A DNA stretch of 64,000 nt from Karalla daura. Taxonomy: Eukaryota; Chordata; Actinopteri; Chaetodontiformes; Leiognathidae. Below are positions 1 through 14,109 of this stretch, one piece after another. Within the stretch, counting starts at the first letter, position 1. Every line of letters begins with the position of its first letter. The stretch spans positions 3,163,001 through 3,227,000 of the forward strand of contig CM055188.1 of assembly GCA_029224185.1 (NCBI GenBank), written 5' to 3'. A program made the position numbers and the translations under genes. A model generated the notes under the pieces. It was not told the origin of the DNA and did not search any database. It was given only the letters and a program-made list of their open reading frames with translations.

Positions 1-148
1 CCAGACCTCCCTCTCCCTGGACACTTCCTCCAGCTCTTCCGGGAGGATCCGGAGGCGTTCCCAGGCCAGCCGGGTGACATAGTCACTCCAGCGTGCCCTG
101 GGTCTTCCCCTGGGTCTCCTCCCGGATGGACATGCCCGGGACACCTCC

Positions 149-1732
149 CTAGGGAGGTGTCCAGGAGGCATCCGATTCAGATGCCCAAGCCACCTCAGCT
201 GGCTCCTGTCGATGTGGAGGAGCAGCGGCTCTACTCCTCACCCTATCTCTAAGGGAGCGCCCCGCCACTCTGCGGAGGAAACCCATTTCAGCCGCTTCTA
301 TCCGGGATCTCATTCTTTCGGTCATGACCCAAAGTTCATGACCATAGGTGATCGACCGGTAAATCGAGAGCTTCGCCTTTTGGCTCAGCTCCTTCTTCAC
401 CACGACGGACCGATACAGTGACCACATTACTGCAGCCGCTGCACCGGTCCACCTGTCGACCTCTCGCTCCATCCTTCCCTCACTCGTGAACAAGACCCCG
501 ATATACTTGAACTCCTCCTCCTGAGGCAGGGGCTCTCCACCGACCTGAAGCGAGCATTCCACCTTTCTCCGGTCGAGAACCATGGCCTCGGACTTGGATG
601 TGCTGATTCTCATCCCAGCTGTTTCACACTCGGCTGCAAACCGCCCCAGTGCCTGCTGGAGGTCCTGGCTCGAGGGAGCCAATAAGACAACATCATCTGC
701 AAAGAGCAGAGATGAAATCCCATGACTCCCGAACCGGACCATCTCTGGCCCCCTGCTGCGCCTAGAAATTCTGTCCATAAAGGTAATGAACAGAACCGGT
801 GACAAAGGGCAGCCCTGTCGGAGGCCTACATGCACCGGGAACAGGCCTGACTTACTGCCGGCCATGCGAACTGAGCTCCTGCACCGGTCATACAGTGACC
901 GCACGGCCCTCAGTAGAGGGCCCTGGACCCCGTACTCCCGGAGTACCCCCCACAGGACACCACGAGGGACACGGTCGAAAGCCTTCTCCAAGTCCACAAA
1001 ACACATGTGGACTGGATGGGCAAACTCCCATGAACCCTCGAGCACCCTGTGGAGAGTATAGAGATGGTCCAGTGTTCCACGGCCGGGACGAAAACCGCAT
1101 TGTTCCTCCTGGATCCGAGGTTCGACTTTCCCCGGGAGGCTGAGGAGTGTGATCCCCTGGTAGTTGGAACACACCCTCCGGTCCCCCTTTTTAAAAAGAG
1201 GGACCACCACTCCAGTTTGCCACTCCAGGGGCACTGTTCCCGACTGCCACGCGATGTTGCAGAGGTGTGTCAGCCAGGTCAGCCCTACAACATCCAGTGA
1301 CTTGAGATACTCAGGGCGGATCTCATCCACCCCCGGAGCCTTGCCACTGGGCAGCTTGCGAACTACCTCAGTGACTTCGGCTTGGGTGATGAATGAGTCA
1401 ACCTCTGTGTCCTCAGCCTCTGCTTCTTCAAGAGAAGGCGTGACGGTGGGATTGAGGAGATCCTCGAAGTATTCCTTCCACCGGCCGATGATGTCCCCAG
1501 TCGAGGTCAAGAGCTCCCCACTTCCACTGTAAACAGTATTGGTGGGGCACTGCTTCCCCCTCCTGAGGCGCCGGACGGTTTGCCAGAACCTCTTTGAGGC
1601 CGACCGATAGTCCTTCTCCATGGCCTCCCCGAACTTTTCCCAGGCCCGGGTTTTTGCTTCTGCGACTGCATGAGCTGCCATCCGCTTGGCCCGTCGGTAC
1701 CCATCAGCTGTCTCAGGAGTCCCCCGAGCCAA
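149..1732 (-). pseudogene. Rex3 reverse transcriptase domain, degraded
   Basis: A long minus-strand frame carries RTE-type reverse transcriptase. KAPGVDEIRPEYLK, FVDLEKAFDRVPRGVLW (first catalytic Asp), GLRQGCPLSPVLF and the active-site SSLLFADDVVLLA appear in order, then FKYIGVLFTSEGRMERE. Small in-frame losses relative to the family are visible, one after TLLSLPGKV and one inside the YRSITYGHE region. The last 30 or so residues change frame, so the normal C-terminus is lost. The active-site FADD is intact. Confidence 0.88.
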
Positions 1733-3003
1733 CCAGGCTCGGTAGGACTCCTTCTTCAGCTTGACGGCATCCCTTACTTCCGGTGTCCACCACCGGGTTC
1801 TGGGGTTGCCACCGCGACAGGCACTCGTGGCTCCACTCGTGCTCCATGTCCCCAGCCTCCCTTGGGATCAGGTCAAAGCTCTCCCGAATGTGGGAGTTGA
1901 AGACGTCCCTGACAGGAGATTCTGCCAGGCGTTCCCAGCAGACCCTCACGATGCGCTTGGGTCTGCCAAGTCTGTCCAGCTTCCTCCCCGGCCAGCGAAC
2001 CCAACTCACCACCAGGTGGTGGTCGGTTGACAGCTCAGCCCCTCTCTTTACCCGAGTGTCCAAGACATACGGCCGGAGGTCAGAATACAGCTACAAAGTT
2101 GATCATTGATCTCCGGCCTAGGGTGTCCTGGTGCCATGTGCACTGATGGACACAATTATGATTGAACATGGTGTTTGTTATGGACAAACTGTGACTGGTA
2201 CAGAAGTCCAGTGACAGAACGCCGCTCGGGTTCAGATCGGGGAGGCCGTTCCTCCCCATCACACCCCTCCAGGTTTCACTGTCATTACCGACGTGAGCAT
2301 TGAAGTCTCCCAGCAGGACGATGGAGTCTCCGGTTGGAGCACTTTCCAGTACTCCTCCCAGGGACTCCAAGAAGCCCGGATATTTTGTGCTGCTGTTCGG
2401 CCCGTAAGCCGAAACAACAGTTAGGGTTCGGCCCCCCACCCGAAGGCGAAGGGACGCGACCCTCTCGTTCAGCGGGGAGAACTCCAACACGTGGCGGCTG
2501 AGCTGGGGGGCTATGAGCAAGCCCACACCAGCTTGCCGCCTTTCACCGTGGGCAACTCCAGAGTAGTAGAGAGTCCAGCCTCTCTCAAGGAGTTGGGTTC
2601 CAGAGCCCTTCCTATGTATGGAGGTGAGCCCGACTATCTCTAGCCGGTACCGCTCCACCTCTCGCACAAGCTCAGGCTCCTTCCCCCCCAGCGAGGTAAC
2701 ATTCCATGTACCTAGCGCCAGATTTGTTGCCCTGGGATTGGTCCGTCGGGGGCCCTGCCCATGACTGCTCCCCAGTTCGCTTTGCACCCGACCCCAGTCA
2801 TTCGCCCTGCAGGTGGTGGGTCCACGGGGCGGCGGAGAAGATGGAGACGTCACGTAACCTCTTCGGGCTGGGCCCGGCCGGGCCCCGTGACAGACCCGGC
2901 CACCAGGCGCTCGCTGACGGGCCCTCCGTCCGGGCCTGGCTCCGGACGTGGGCCCTGGGCTTCCTCCGGGCAGGGTCTCGTCTCTCTCTTGCCTTGTTTC
3001 CAT
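1713..3003 (-). pseudogene. Rex3 apurinic-type endonuclease domain, frameshifted
   Basis: Two minus-strand frames, 2080-3003 and 1713-2063, together cover the N-terminal endonuclease/exonuclease/phosphatase-fold domain. TWNVTSL, VSAYGPNSS, VLLGDFNAHVGND and STDHHLVVSW are the metal-binding and catalytic blocks of RTE endonucleases. The break near 2063-2080 falls after the RRSMINFVAVF block. The segment at about 2820-2976 is present here but deleted from the second copy. Confidence 0.82.
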
Positions 3004-3160
3004 TTGGAGTCTTTTGAACCATTCTTAGTCTGGCCCCTCGCCTGAGACCAATTTGCCTTGGGTGACCCTACCAGGAGCTCATGACTCCCGACAACATAGC
3101 TCTCAGGGGTCTTAAGGGCACGCAAACCTCTCCACCACGATAAGGTGATGGTTCCCGGAG

Positions 3161-3776
3161 AGGCATTCAGGCAATCCTTCCAAATTGGCAATGAATACAA
3201 ATGATTCGGTCCAAGAAACGTTGAATCCTCTATTCTCCTCAGTTATGTTTCTCATTTTGTTTACAACAGCCACCTGCCTGGCATCCCGCCCTGCTGATAG
3301 AAACGTGTGTTGCAGGCTATGACGCAAATCTTCATTGACAGAAATGCTGAAATTTAATATTTATGCTACACATTTTTACAGCATTAGAAAATGTTAAGAA
3401 TGTTTGTGTCGTGTTTCCTACAGAAACCATATTAAAACAAAAAATACTTTTCCCTCCCCCATCTTTTTCCATTTTCAAACATTTTTGAAAAAGCTCCAGG
3501 GAGCCACTAGGGCAGCGCTAAAGAGCATACGGCTCTAGAGCCGCAGGTTGCCGACCCCCGGCCTAGGCTATGTTGACACAGCAGTTGACAGTACTGTGAC
3601 AGACACACAGGCAAGAACTCGCTCACAGCTGTTTGTAACTTTAATAAATTTGAATTGATTTCTTCATCATTTACTGGCAATCCTGTCAAACTTGTTAATT
3701 CTTCGTTCAGTGGCTGTCAATATCTGACTTACAGTGCTGCCTTACGTATGTGTTCTGCATTACTACCATTATGAAT
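3161..3776. other. Intron segment with no recognised feature
   Basis: This is AT-rich sequence between the 5' end of the Rex3 element and the first CTGCAAGCAGC repeat. I see no exon, RNA gene or clear transposon end here. Confidence 0.5.
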
Positions 3777-4953
3777 AAAATTAAAGCTGCAAGCAGCTAT
3801 GAACGGGTCCTCGCATTTGTGCCCGTCGGGGTTCTGGCAACCGCGGGGTCATGCACATCATCCCAAGCCTCTTCTCCTTGTTAGCACATTTTCAAGAGGA
3901 ACCTCTTCTTGGCAGAGCAGCATCCCTGTGATTCTGTGATGATGAACTGCCTCTGCTATGGCTGCCATACAGCTACAACAACAAGAAATGCTGTTTCAAA
4001 TTTTATATCACAATGCCATTTAGGTGATGCTTACACAATTTGAAGTTTATTGGATGAAATCTCTCGGCAGACTGGTGAGAAGTGTTGAATTGACAGCGAC
4101 ATTAAACCATTGCAACCAAAATAACTGACTTCCTGTCCAATTCTGACCATCAGTGCAAGAGACTTTTTGGTGCCTCTGGACAAACTCTGTAAGCCTACAA
4201 ATTTTCATCTTTCTACTTCACAAAAAGCTTTATGGGGAGGAGGTTTTGAAAATTTCAAGGCAACGCTATAGAGACATTAGTAATTAGTAATTAATTTTGT
4301 AATTCAGCAAATATGTCCAGCAGTTTTGATGAAGTGCCTGCCCGGAAGAGCACTTATTGATGACGAATTACCAAATTTTTCATGCGCTAGTGGCCAAGCC
4401 CTTTGACTTCAAAAGATTCTCTACATAAAATGTTCTCAGCTCGGTCCATAGATAATTTGTACCAAATTTGAAGCCAATTGAAATTCAAATCAAAGTGGCC
4501 AACTTCCTGTCGAGTTACGGTCATCATGCCAAGAGACCTTTTTCTATATCTCTTTAGGATGTATCTGCATACTAATTTTTATTTGCCTATGACAACGTTT
4601 TAAAAAATCCTTTTAGGGATTGTTCAACATTTCAAGGTGGCGCTTCTTTTGCATTTTGGCCCCCCACAGGCTATGCTCCTATCAAGTGTCAGAGCTCTCT
4701 GTCCTCAATCAGTGTATGCTATGCTATGAGTATGTTAAAGCCGTCACAAAGCCACTCGTAATACATGATGAGGTAACCCTAGTCATGCCTGCCACACGGA
4801 TACCACAGCTGTTAGCCTCACTACATTTGTAATGTAGCCTCACCAACTTGTTCTGCATGTATAACAAGTGCAATGAAGTTGATGTGGTCAATTATGTAGG
4901 AGTACTACATGGATTGGATACTTTCTCCCAAGAATAATAATGATAGTAATAAT
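3777..4953 (+). repeat. CTGCAAGCAGC non-autonomous element, short form
   Basis: It begins AATTAAAGCTGCAAGCAGC, followed by a conserved block (GGCAACCGCGGGGTCA). It ends CTTTCTCCCAAGAATAATAA in a TAA-rich tail. Another copy starts immediately at 4954 with the same 5' motif. The copies at 36975 and 37658 share both ends. The family looks like the abundant AAAGCTGCAAGCAGC repeat of percomorph genomes, but its class is unknown to me. No supported protein is encoded. Confidence 0.72.
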
Positions 4954-8450
<3,497 letters not shown>

Positions 8451-8452
8451 AA

Positions 8453-8674
8453 CGAGAAAATTTGCGTTTCCTGAAGAAAATGCGTGTGAATGCTGAGTGC
8501 TGAATGCAATTGAAAGAATTGCTGAAAATGGCTGAATGAGGAATAGCTGAATGAAAGCTAAAAGATGGCTGAAAATGCTGAAAATAGTTGAAGTAAAGTC
8601 TAAACATTGTTGAAATGGTAGGTGGAAGATACGAACAGCCAAAAAACGTGGAATAAGAATAATAATAATAATAA
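8453..8674 (+). repeat. GCTGAA element, deleted short copy
   Basis: This copy keeps the 5' end (GAAAATTTGCGTTTCCTGAAG, then GTGTGAATGCTGAGTGCTG) and the 3' end (GAAGATACGAACAGCC, then ACGTGGAATAAGAATAATAA). Almost the whole interior is missing, so it is about 220 bp where full copies are about 2 kb. It sits in the AAT tail of the preceding CTGCAAGCAGC element. Confidence 0.8.
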
Positions 8675-10593
8675 CTAGAAAATTTGCATTTCCTGAAGAA
8701 AATGCGTGTGAATGCTGAGTGCTGAATGCAATTAAAAGAATTGCTGAAAATGGCTGAAGAATAGCTGAATGAAAGCTTAAAGATGGCTGAAAAGGCTGAA
8801 AATAGTTGGAAGGGCTGAAGAATAGCTGAATGAAAGCTTAGAGATGGCTGAAAAGGCTGAAAGTAGTTGAAAGGGCTGAGGAATAGCTGAATGAAAGCTT
8901 AAAGATGGCTGAAAGTGCATAATAGTTGAAAGGGCTGAAGAATAGCTGAATGAAAGTTTTAAGATGGCTGAAAATGCTTAATAATTGAAAGGGCTGAAGA
9001 ATGGCTGAATGAAAGCTTAAAGATGGCTAAAAAGGCTTAAGGTAGTTGAAAGGGCTGAAGAATAGCTGAATGAAAGCTAAAGGATGTCTGAAAGTGCTTT
9101 ATAGTTGAAAGGGCTGAAGAATAGCTGAATGAATGCTTAAAGATGGCTGATTATGGTTAATAGTTGAAAGGGCTGAAGAATAGCTAAATGAAAGCTTAAA
9201 GATGGCTGAAAATGCTGAAAGTATTTGAAGTAAAGTCTAAATATTGTTGAAATGCAGTGAATAGTTGAAAAGGCAGAACATGGATGAAATAAAGCAGAAA
9301 CATTGCTGGAGAGCTGAATGAATTTGAAAAGGTTTAAGACCGTTGAATTAAAGTTTAAAGACTGTTTAAATAGTCACCGATAGTTGAAAAGGCTGAAGAT
9401 AGTTGAATTTCAATCTAAACATTGCTTAAATCATGTTGAAAATGTTATGTTTGTGTGTGTTTTGCAAGGTGTCAGGGCCTGTCGCAGCACTTGGCACTGT
9501 GTCAGTGAGCAGACAGTCCAGCCTGTGTGACCACAGCTACTTTGAGAGGGCGCTGTGGAGAAACTACACAACCTATCAACACACGATTTTCAACACACAC
9601 AGACCACAAGTTTCTGCAATTTTTGAAGCTGAAATGAAGTTTCTACGACAAAGTATGGCGACGTAGCTGATATTTGTTTGAGGGTGTGATTTGATTTTAG
9701 TTTTTCCCATTCATTCTTATGAGAAACACCAAAAGTGAGTGAGAGCTAAACAACCGGCTGTAGGGAGACAACACATGATCCTATCTTAAATATAAGAACA
9801 CCGCCACGCAGGGGAGAGTCTGGGGAATGGGCGTGTGTGATTTGATGTGTCTACCATGAATATTGAAGCCGCGGTCGCTAGTAGAAGTGTAAAGTTCAAG
9901 TTGGATCGAGGGAGACGAAAAATGCATTATGGCTTATGGAGAGAGGAGGCTGCATTGGGGTGGCTCTGAGGCCCGCCGTTTAAATTTCATAAAGCGCACA
10001 GGGTTTTGGCGGGCATCGTACGAGACAGCACAAGTTTTCCTACAAATGTGGAAAAAAGAATTTGCCCGCTGCGTACGGTTTGGCTGGGAGCAGCGTGAAA
10101 AGACAAAAACCAGAGCTGATTTTTCAGCCGTCCTCCACTCTAGCGATGACATCACCCACTCTAACTCCCAACCTTCCGCGCAATACACACCCATTGTAAA
10201 ATCGGAAGAGGGGTGAAAAAAGATGAAGATTCAAACTGTGATTGTGAAAAAAGTATAAAACATTTGAAAGTGAAAAGACATTCGGGAATAGCTGAAAGTC
10301 TTGTGAATAGTTTAAAGTTTGAATGGAGTGTGTAGCTGAAAGTATGTGGGCGCTGAAAATTTTTGTAGCTGAAGTAGTTTAAGGGGGGTTGAAGAGGGTT
10401 TCAATTCATTTCAATGGGAAATTTTTTTTACAAAAAGTTGAATATTTTAAAAAGTATAAAAGTTTGAAAAAAGTTGAACTCAAGCAATAATGTCCTGAAA
10501 GAGCTGAACATTTGAAAGTTTGAATGGTTGAAATCGGTGAAGGTAGGCGGAAGATACGAACAGCCAAAAAACGTGGAATAAGAATAATAATAA
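8675..10593 (+). repeat. GCTGAA element, full copy
   Basis: It starts CTAGAAAATTTGCATTTCC directly in the AAT tail of the preceding copy and ends GAAGATACGAACAGCC, then ACGTGGAATAAGAATAATAA. In order it has a 5' leader, a degenerate minisatellite of about 60-bp units (8745-9215), a core with CAAAGTATGGCGACGTAGC and CCCATTCATTCTTATG, and a second GCTGAA-rich tail. The strong strand asymmetry, with GCTGAA and TTGAA on the plus strand, runs through most of it. No conserved protein was found. Confidence 0.82.
8745..9215 (+). repeat. Degenerate minisatellite inside GCTGAA element
   Basis: About eight imperfect units of roughly 55-62 bp are built from AGTTGAAAGGGCTGAAGAA, TAGCTGAATGAAAGCTTAA and AGATGGCTGAAAATG. 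The copy at 10594 holds a longer version. Confidence 0.85.
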
Positions 10594-12691
10594 CTAGAAA
10601 ATTTGCATTTCCTGAAGAAAATGCGTGTGAATGCTGAGTGCTGAATGCAATTGAAAGAATTGTTGAAAATGGCTGAAGAATAGCTGAGTGAAAGCTTAAA
10701 GATGGCTGAAAATGTTGAAAGGGCTGAAGAATAGCTGAATGAAAGCTTAAAGATGGCTGAAAATGTTGAACGGCCTGAAGAATAGCTGAATGAAAGCTTA
10801 AAGATGGCTGAAAGTGCTTAATAGTTAAAGGGCTGAAGGATAGCTGAATGAAAGCTGAAAGATGGCTGAAAAGGATTAAAGTAGTTGAAAGGGCTGAAGA
10901 ATAGCTGAATGAAAGCTGAAAGATGGCTGAAAATGCTTAATAGTTGAAAGGGCTGGAGAATAGCTGGATGAAAGCATAAAGATGGCTGACAATGCTTAAT
11001 CATTGAAAAGGCTGAAGAATAGCTGAATGAAAGCTTATAGATGGCTGAAAATCCTTACTAGTTGAAACAGCTGAAGAATGGCTGATTGAAAGCGAAAAGA
11101 TGGCTGAAAATGAAAGCTTAAAATGGCTGAAAAGGCTTAAAGTAGTTGAAAGGGCTGAAGAATAGCTGAATGAAAGCTTAAAATTGGCTGAAAATGTTGA
11201 AAGTGCTGAAGAATAGCTGAATGAAAGCTGAAAGATGGCTGAAAATGCTTTATAGTTGAAAGGGCTGGAGAATAGCTGAATGAAAGCTTAAAGATGGCTG
11301 AAAATGCTGAAAGTATTTGAAGTAAAGTCTAAATATTGTTGAAATGCAATGAATAGTTGAAAAGGCAGAACATGGATGAAATAAAGCAGAAACATTGTTG
11401 GAGAGTTGAATGAATTTGAAAAGGTTTAAGATAGTTGAATTAAAGTTTAAAGACTGTTTAAATAGTCACCGATAGTTGAAAAGGCTGAAGAGAGTTGAAT
11501 TTCAATCTAAACATTGCTTAATTCATGTTGAAAAAGTTATGTGTGTGTGTGTGCTGCAAGGTGTCAGGGCCTGTCGCAGCACTTGGCTCTGTGTCAGTGA
11601 GCAGGCAGCCATGCCTGTGTGACCAAAGCTACTTTGAGAGGGCGGTGTGGAGAAACTACACAACCTATCAACATGCGATTTTCAACACACACAGACCACA
11701 AGTTTCTGCAATTTTTGAAGCTGAAATGAAGTTTCTACGACAAAGTATGGCGAAGTAGCTGTTATTTGTTTGAGGGTGTGATTTGACTTTAGTTTTTCCC
11801 ATTCATTCTTATGGGAAACACCAAAAGTGAGTGAGAGCTGAACAACCGGCTGTAGGGAGGCAACACATGATCCTATCTTAAATATAAGAACACCGCCACG
11901 CAGGGGAGAGTCTCGGGAATGGGCATGTGTAATTTGATGTGTCTACCATGAATATTGAGGCCGCGGTGGTGAGTAGAAGTGTAAAGTTCAAGTTGGATCG
12001 AAGGAAAAGAAAAATGCATTATGGCTTATGGAGAGAGGAGGCTGCGTTGGGGTCGCTCTGAGGCCCGTCGTTTAAATTTCGTAAGGCGCACAGGTTTTTG
12101 GCGGGCATCGTATGAGACAGCACAAGTTTTCCTACAAAAGTGGAAAAAAGAATTTGCCCGCTGCGTACGGTTTGGCTGGGAGCGGCGTGAAAAGACAAAA
12201 ACCAGAGCTGATTTTTCAGCCGTCCTCCACTCTAGCGATGACATCACCCACTCCAACTCCCAACATTCCGCGCAATACACACCCATTGTAAAATCGGAAG
12301 AGGGGTGAAAAAAGATGAAGATTCAAACTGTGATTGTGAAAAAAGAATAAAACATTTGAAAGTGAAAAGACATTCGGGAATAGCTGAAAGTCTTGTGAAT
12401 AGTTTAAAGTTTGAATGGAGTGTGTAGCTGAAAGTATGTGGGTGCTGAAAATTTTTGTAGCTGAAGTAGTTTAAGGGGGGTTGAAGAGGGTTTCAATTCA
12501 TTTCAATGGGAAAAAGTTTTTACAAAAAGTTGAATATTTTAAAAAGTATAAAAGGTTGAAAAAAGTTGAACTCAAGCAATAATGTCCTGAAAGAGCCGAA
12601 CATTTGAAAGTTTGAATGGTTGAAATCGGTGAAGGTAGGCGGAAGATACGAACAGCCAAAAAACGTGGAATAAGAATAATAATAATAATAA
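10594..12691 (+). repeat. GCTGAA element, second full copy
   Basis: It has the same ends as the 8675 copy and is inserted in that copy's tail. The minisatellite (about 10665-11310) has more units, so the array changes length between copies. The core from about 11560 to 12310 is over 90% identical to 9470-10216 by eye. The tail (AAT)n at 12675-12691 leads straight into the hairpin array. Confidence 0.82.
10665..11310 (+). repeat. Degenerate minisatellite inside second GCTGAA copy
   Basis: About ten to eleven units of the same AGTTGAAAGGGCTGAAGAA type as at 8745-9215. One unit is partly duplicated near 11090-11125. Confidence 0.82.
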
Positions 12692-13301
12692 AGAACAGGA
12701 TAACAATAGTGTGAATGCCTCAGCATTCACACTAATAATAATAATAATAATAAAGAACAGGATAACAATAGTGTGAATGCCTCAGCATTCACACTAATAA
12801 AGAACAGGATAACAATAGTGTGAATGCCTCAGCATTCACACTAATAATAATAAGAATAATAATAATAATAATAATAATAATAAAGAACAGGATAACAATA
12901 GTGTGAATGCCTCAGCATTCACACTAATAAAGAACAGGATAACAATAGTGTGAATGCCTCAGCATTCACACTAATAATAAAGAACAGGATAACAATAGTG
13001 TGAATGCCTCAGCATTCACACTAATAATAAAGAACAGGATAACAATGGTGTGAATGCTGAGGCATTCACACTAGCAATAATAATAAAGAACAGGAAAATA
13101 ATAGTGTGAATGCTGAGGCATTCACACTAATAATAAAGAACAGGATAGTAATAGTGTGAATGCCTCAACATTCAAACTAATAATAAAGAACAAGATAACA
13201 ATAGTGTGAATGCCTCAGCATTCACACTAATAATAAAGAACAGGATAATTCACACTAATAATAATAATAATAAAGAACAGGACAACAATCGTGTGAACGC
13301 T
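12692..13301. repeat. Array of 12 hairpin units (type A) separated by (TAA)n
   Basis: Units of about 42 bp start at 12692, 12754, 12801, 12884, 12931, 12981, 13031, 13087, 13137, 13187, 13237 and 13274. Each reads AGAACAGGATAACAAT, then arm AGTGTGAATGC, a 4-base loop CTCA and arm GCATTCACACT. Spacers are TAA repeats of variable length. Units 7 and 8 have the loop as TGAG, its reverse complement. Unit 9 has point changes, unit 11 has lost the first arm, and unit 12 runs on into the 3' part of a GCTGAA-type element. This suggests the hairpin is the 5' terminus of that element type. Confidence 0.9.
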
Positions 13302-13640
13302 GTTAAAGTTTGAATCAAGTGTGTAGCTGAAAGTATGGTGGAGATGAAAGTTTTTAAAGTTGAAGAAGTTTAATAGGGATTGAAGAGGGATTCAATTTCA
13401 TGTCAATGGGAAAAATGTTTTACAAAAAGTTGAATATTTTAAAAAGTATAAAAGGTTGAAAGAAGTTGAAAAAGAATGAATGTGCTGAAGAAGCTGACCA
13501 TTTGAAAGTTTGAATGGTTGAAATGTAACGTAACAATTGAACGTATGCTGAAGATACGAACGGTCAACATTGCATAAATCATGTTGAAAATGGTATGTGT
13601 GTGTATGTGTGTGCTGAAAAAGCGAAAAATGTGAATAACA
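13295..13640 (+). repeat. 3' half of a diverged GCTGAA-type element
   Basis: From TTAAAGTTTGAATCAAG onward it parallels 10310-10560, including GTGTGTAGCTGAAAGTATG, CAAAAAGTTGAATATTT and GAAGATACGAACGG. It is joined directly to the last hairpin unit, so the interior normally found between the two is absent. Confidence 0.7.
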
Positions 13641-13654
13641 AAAATTTGAATATT

Positions 13655-14060
13655 TAGTTATTCCGAAAGGGAGCACTATTATTCTGCACCGTGGTTGTTC
13701 TTATTATACCACAATTTCGGTCGTCCGTATCTCGAAAACCGCTGATCGCAGACACACAAACGATACATCAAAACGTGCGGCTCAGCCTAGGCAAGTGTGC
13801 TTTCCTTCAACCCCCCCCCAAAAGAAAGTTTTTGGCCCCGCCAGGGGTCAAAAACTGGCAAAATCAGTTTATTGGCCGCTGTCGCCAAACGATCCAGATT
13901 CTGGACAAGTTAAAAAGAAGATTTTTTTGGGATGCTCTCCCGCACACGTTGGTATATCGCAGCCTAAAAATTGACAAAGATTGATGAAAAAATAACACTT
14001 TTTGGCCCCGCAGGTGCCAAAAAAACATGTGGGTTTGGCGAAACATGTGGGTTTGGTGAA
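13655..14060 (-). repeat. Antisense 3' part of second-family (CCAGCGCGCTGAA) element
   Basis: On the minus strand it parallels 43965-44330: GGGCCAAAAAGTGTTATTT, the block around GGCGACAGCGGCCAAT, then GTGCGGC/CGTTTTGATGTATCGTTTG, and finally CGGTG with AATAGTGCTCCC. The copy is in opposite orientation to the neighbouring GCTGAA chain. Confidence 0.7.
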
Positions 14061-14063
14061 ACA

Positions 14064-14108
14064 GGAGAGTTTTAATAGGGTTATCGCAAGGTCGTTGCTC
14101 AGACCCTA
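14064..14108. repeat. Single type B hairpin unit
   Basis: GAGAGTTTTAATAGGGTTA, then TCGCAAGGTCGTTGCTCAGA and CCCTA. It is a diverged single copy of the hairpin unit that forms the array at 44341-44679. Confidence 0.6.
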
Positions 14109-14109
14109 T

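Larger units (their letters stand above)
1..3160 (-). mobile_element. Rex3 (RTE-clade) non-LTR retrotransposon, nearly complete
   Basis: Read on the minus strand this is an endonuclease plus reverse transcriptase LINE. The stretch near 797-818 (GGTGACAAAGGGCAGCCCTG) is, from memory, the conserved Rex3 segment used as a standard PCR target in fish. The 3' end, with CCAGACCTCCCTCTCCCTGG at position 1, is cut by the window edge. The 5' end is near 3160, where homology with the second copy (15593-17790) stops. The open frames are broken between 1713 and 2080 and upstream of 3003, so this is an inactive copy. It lies in antisense to the cadherin gene. Confidence 0.9.

Noticed and set aside
12692..12710. 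GGATAACAAT in each hairpin unit resembles part of the lac operator
   Set aside because: A short chance match in fish DNA. It is part of a repeated unit with no vector sequence around it.
12692..13301. CRISPR-like look of regularly repeated palindromes
   Set aside because: The genome is vertebrate, the spacers are TAA repeats and not unique sequences, and no cas genes are present.
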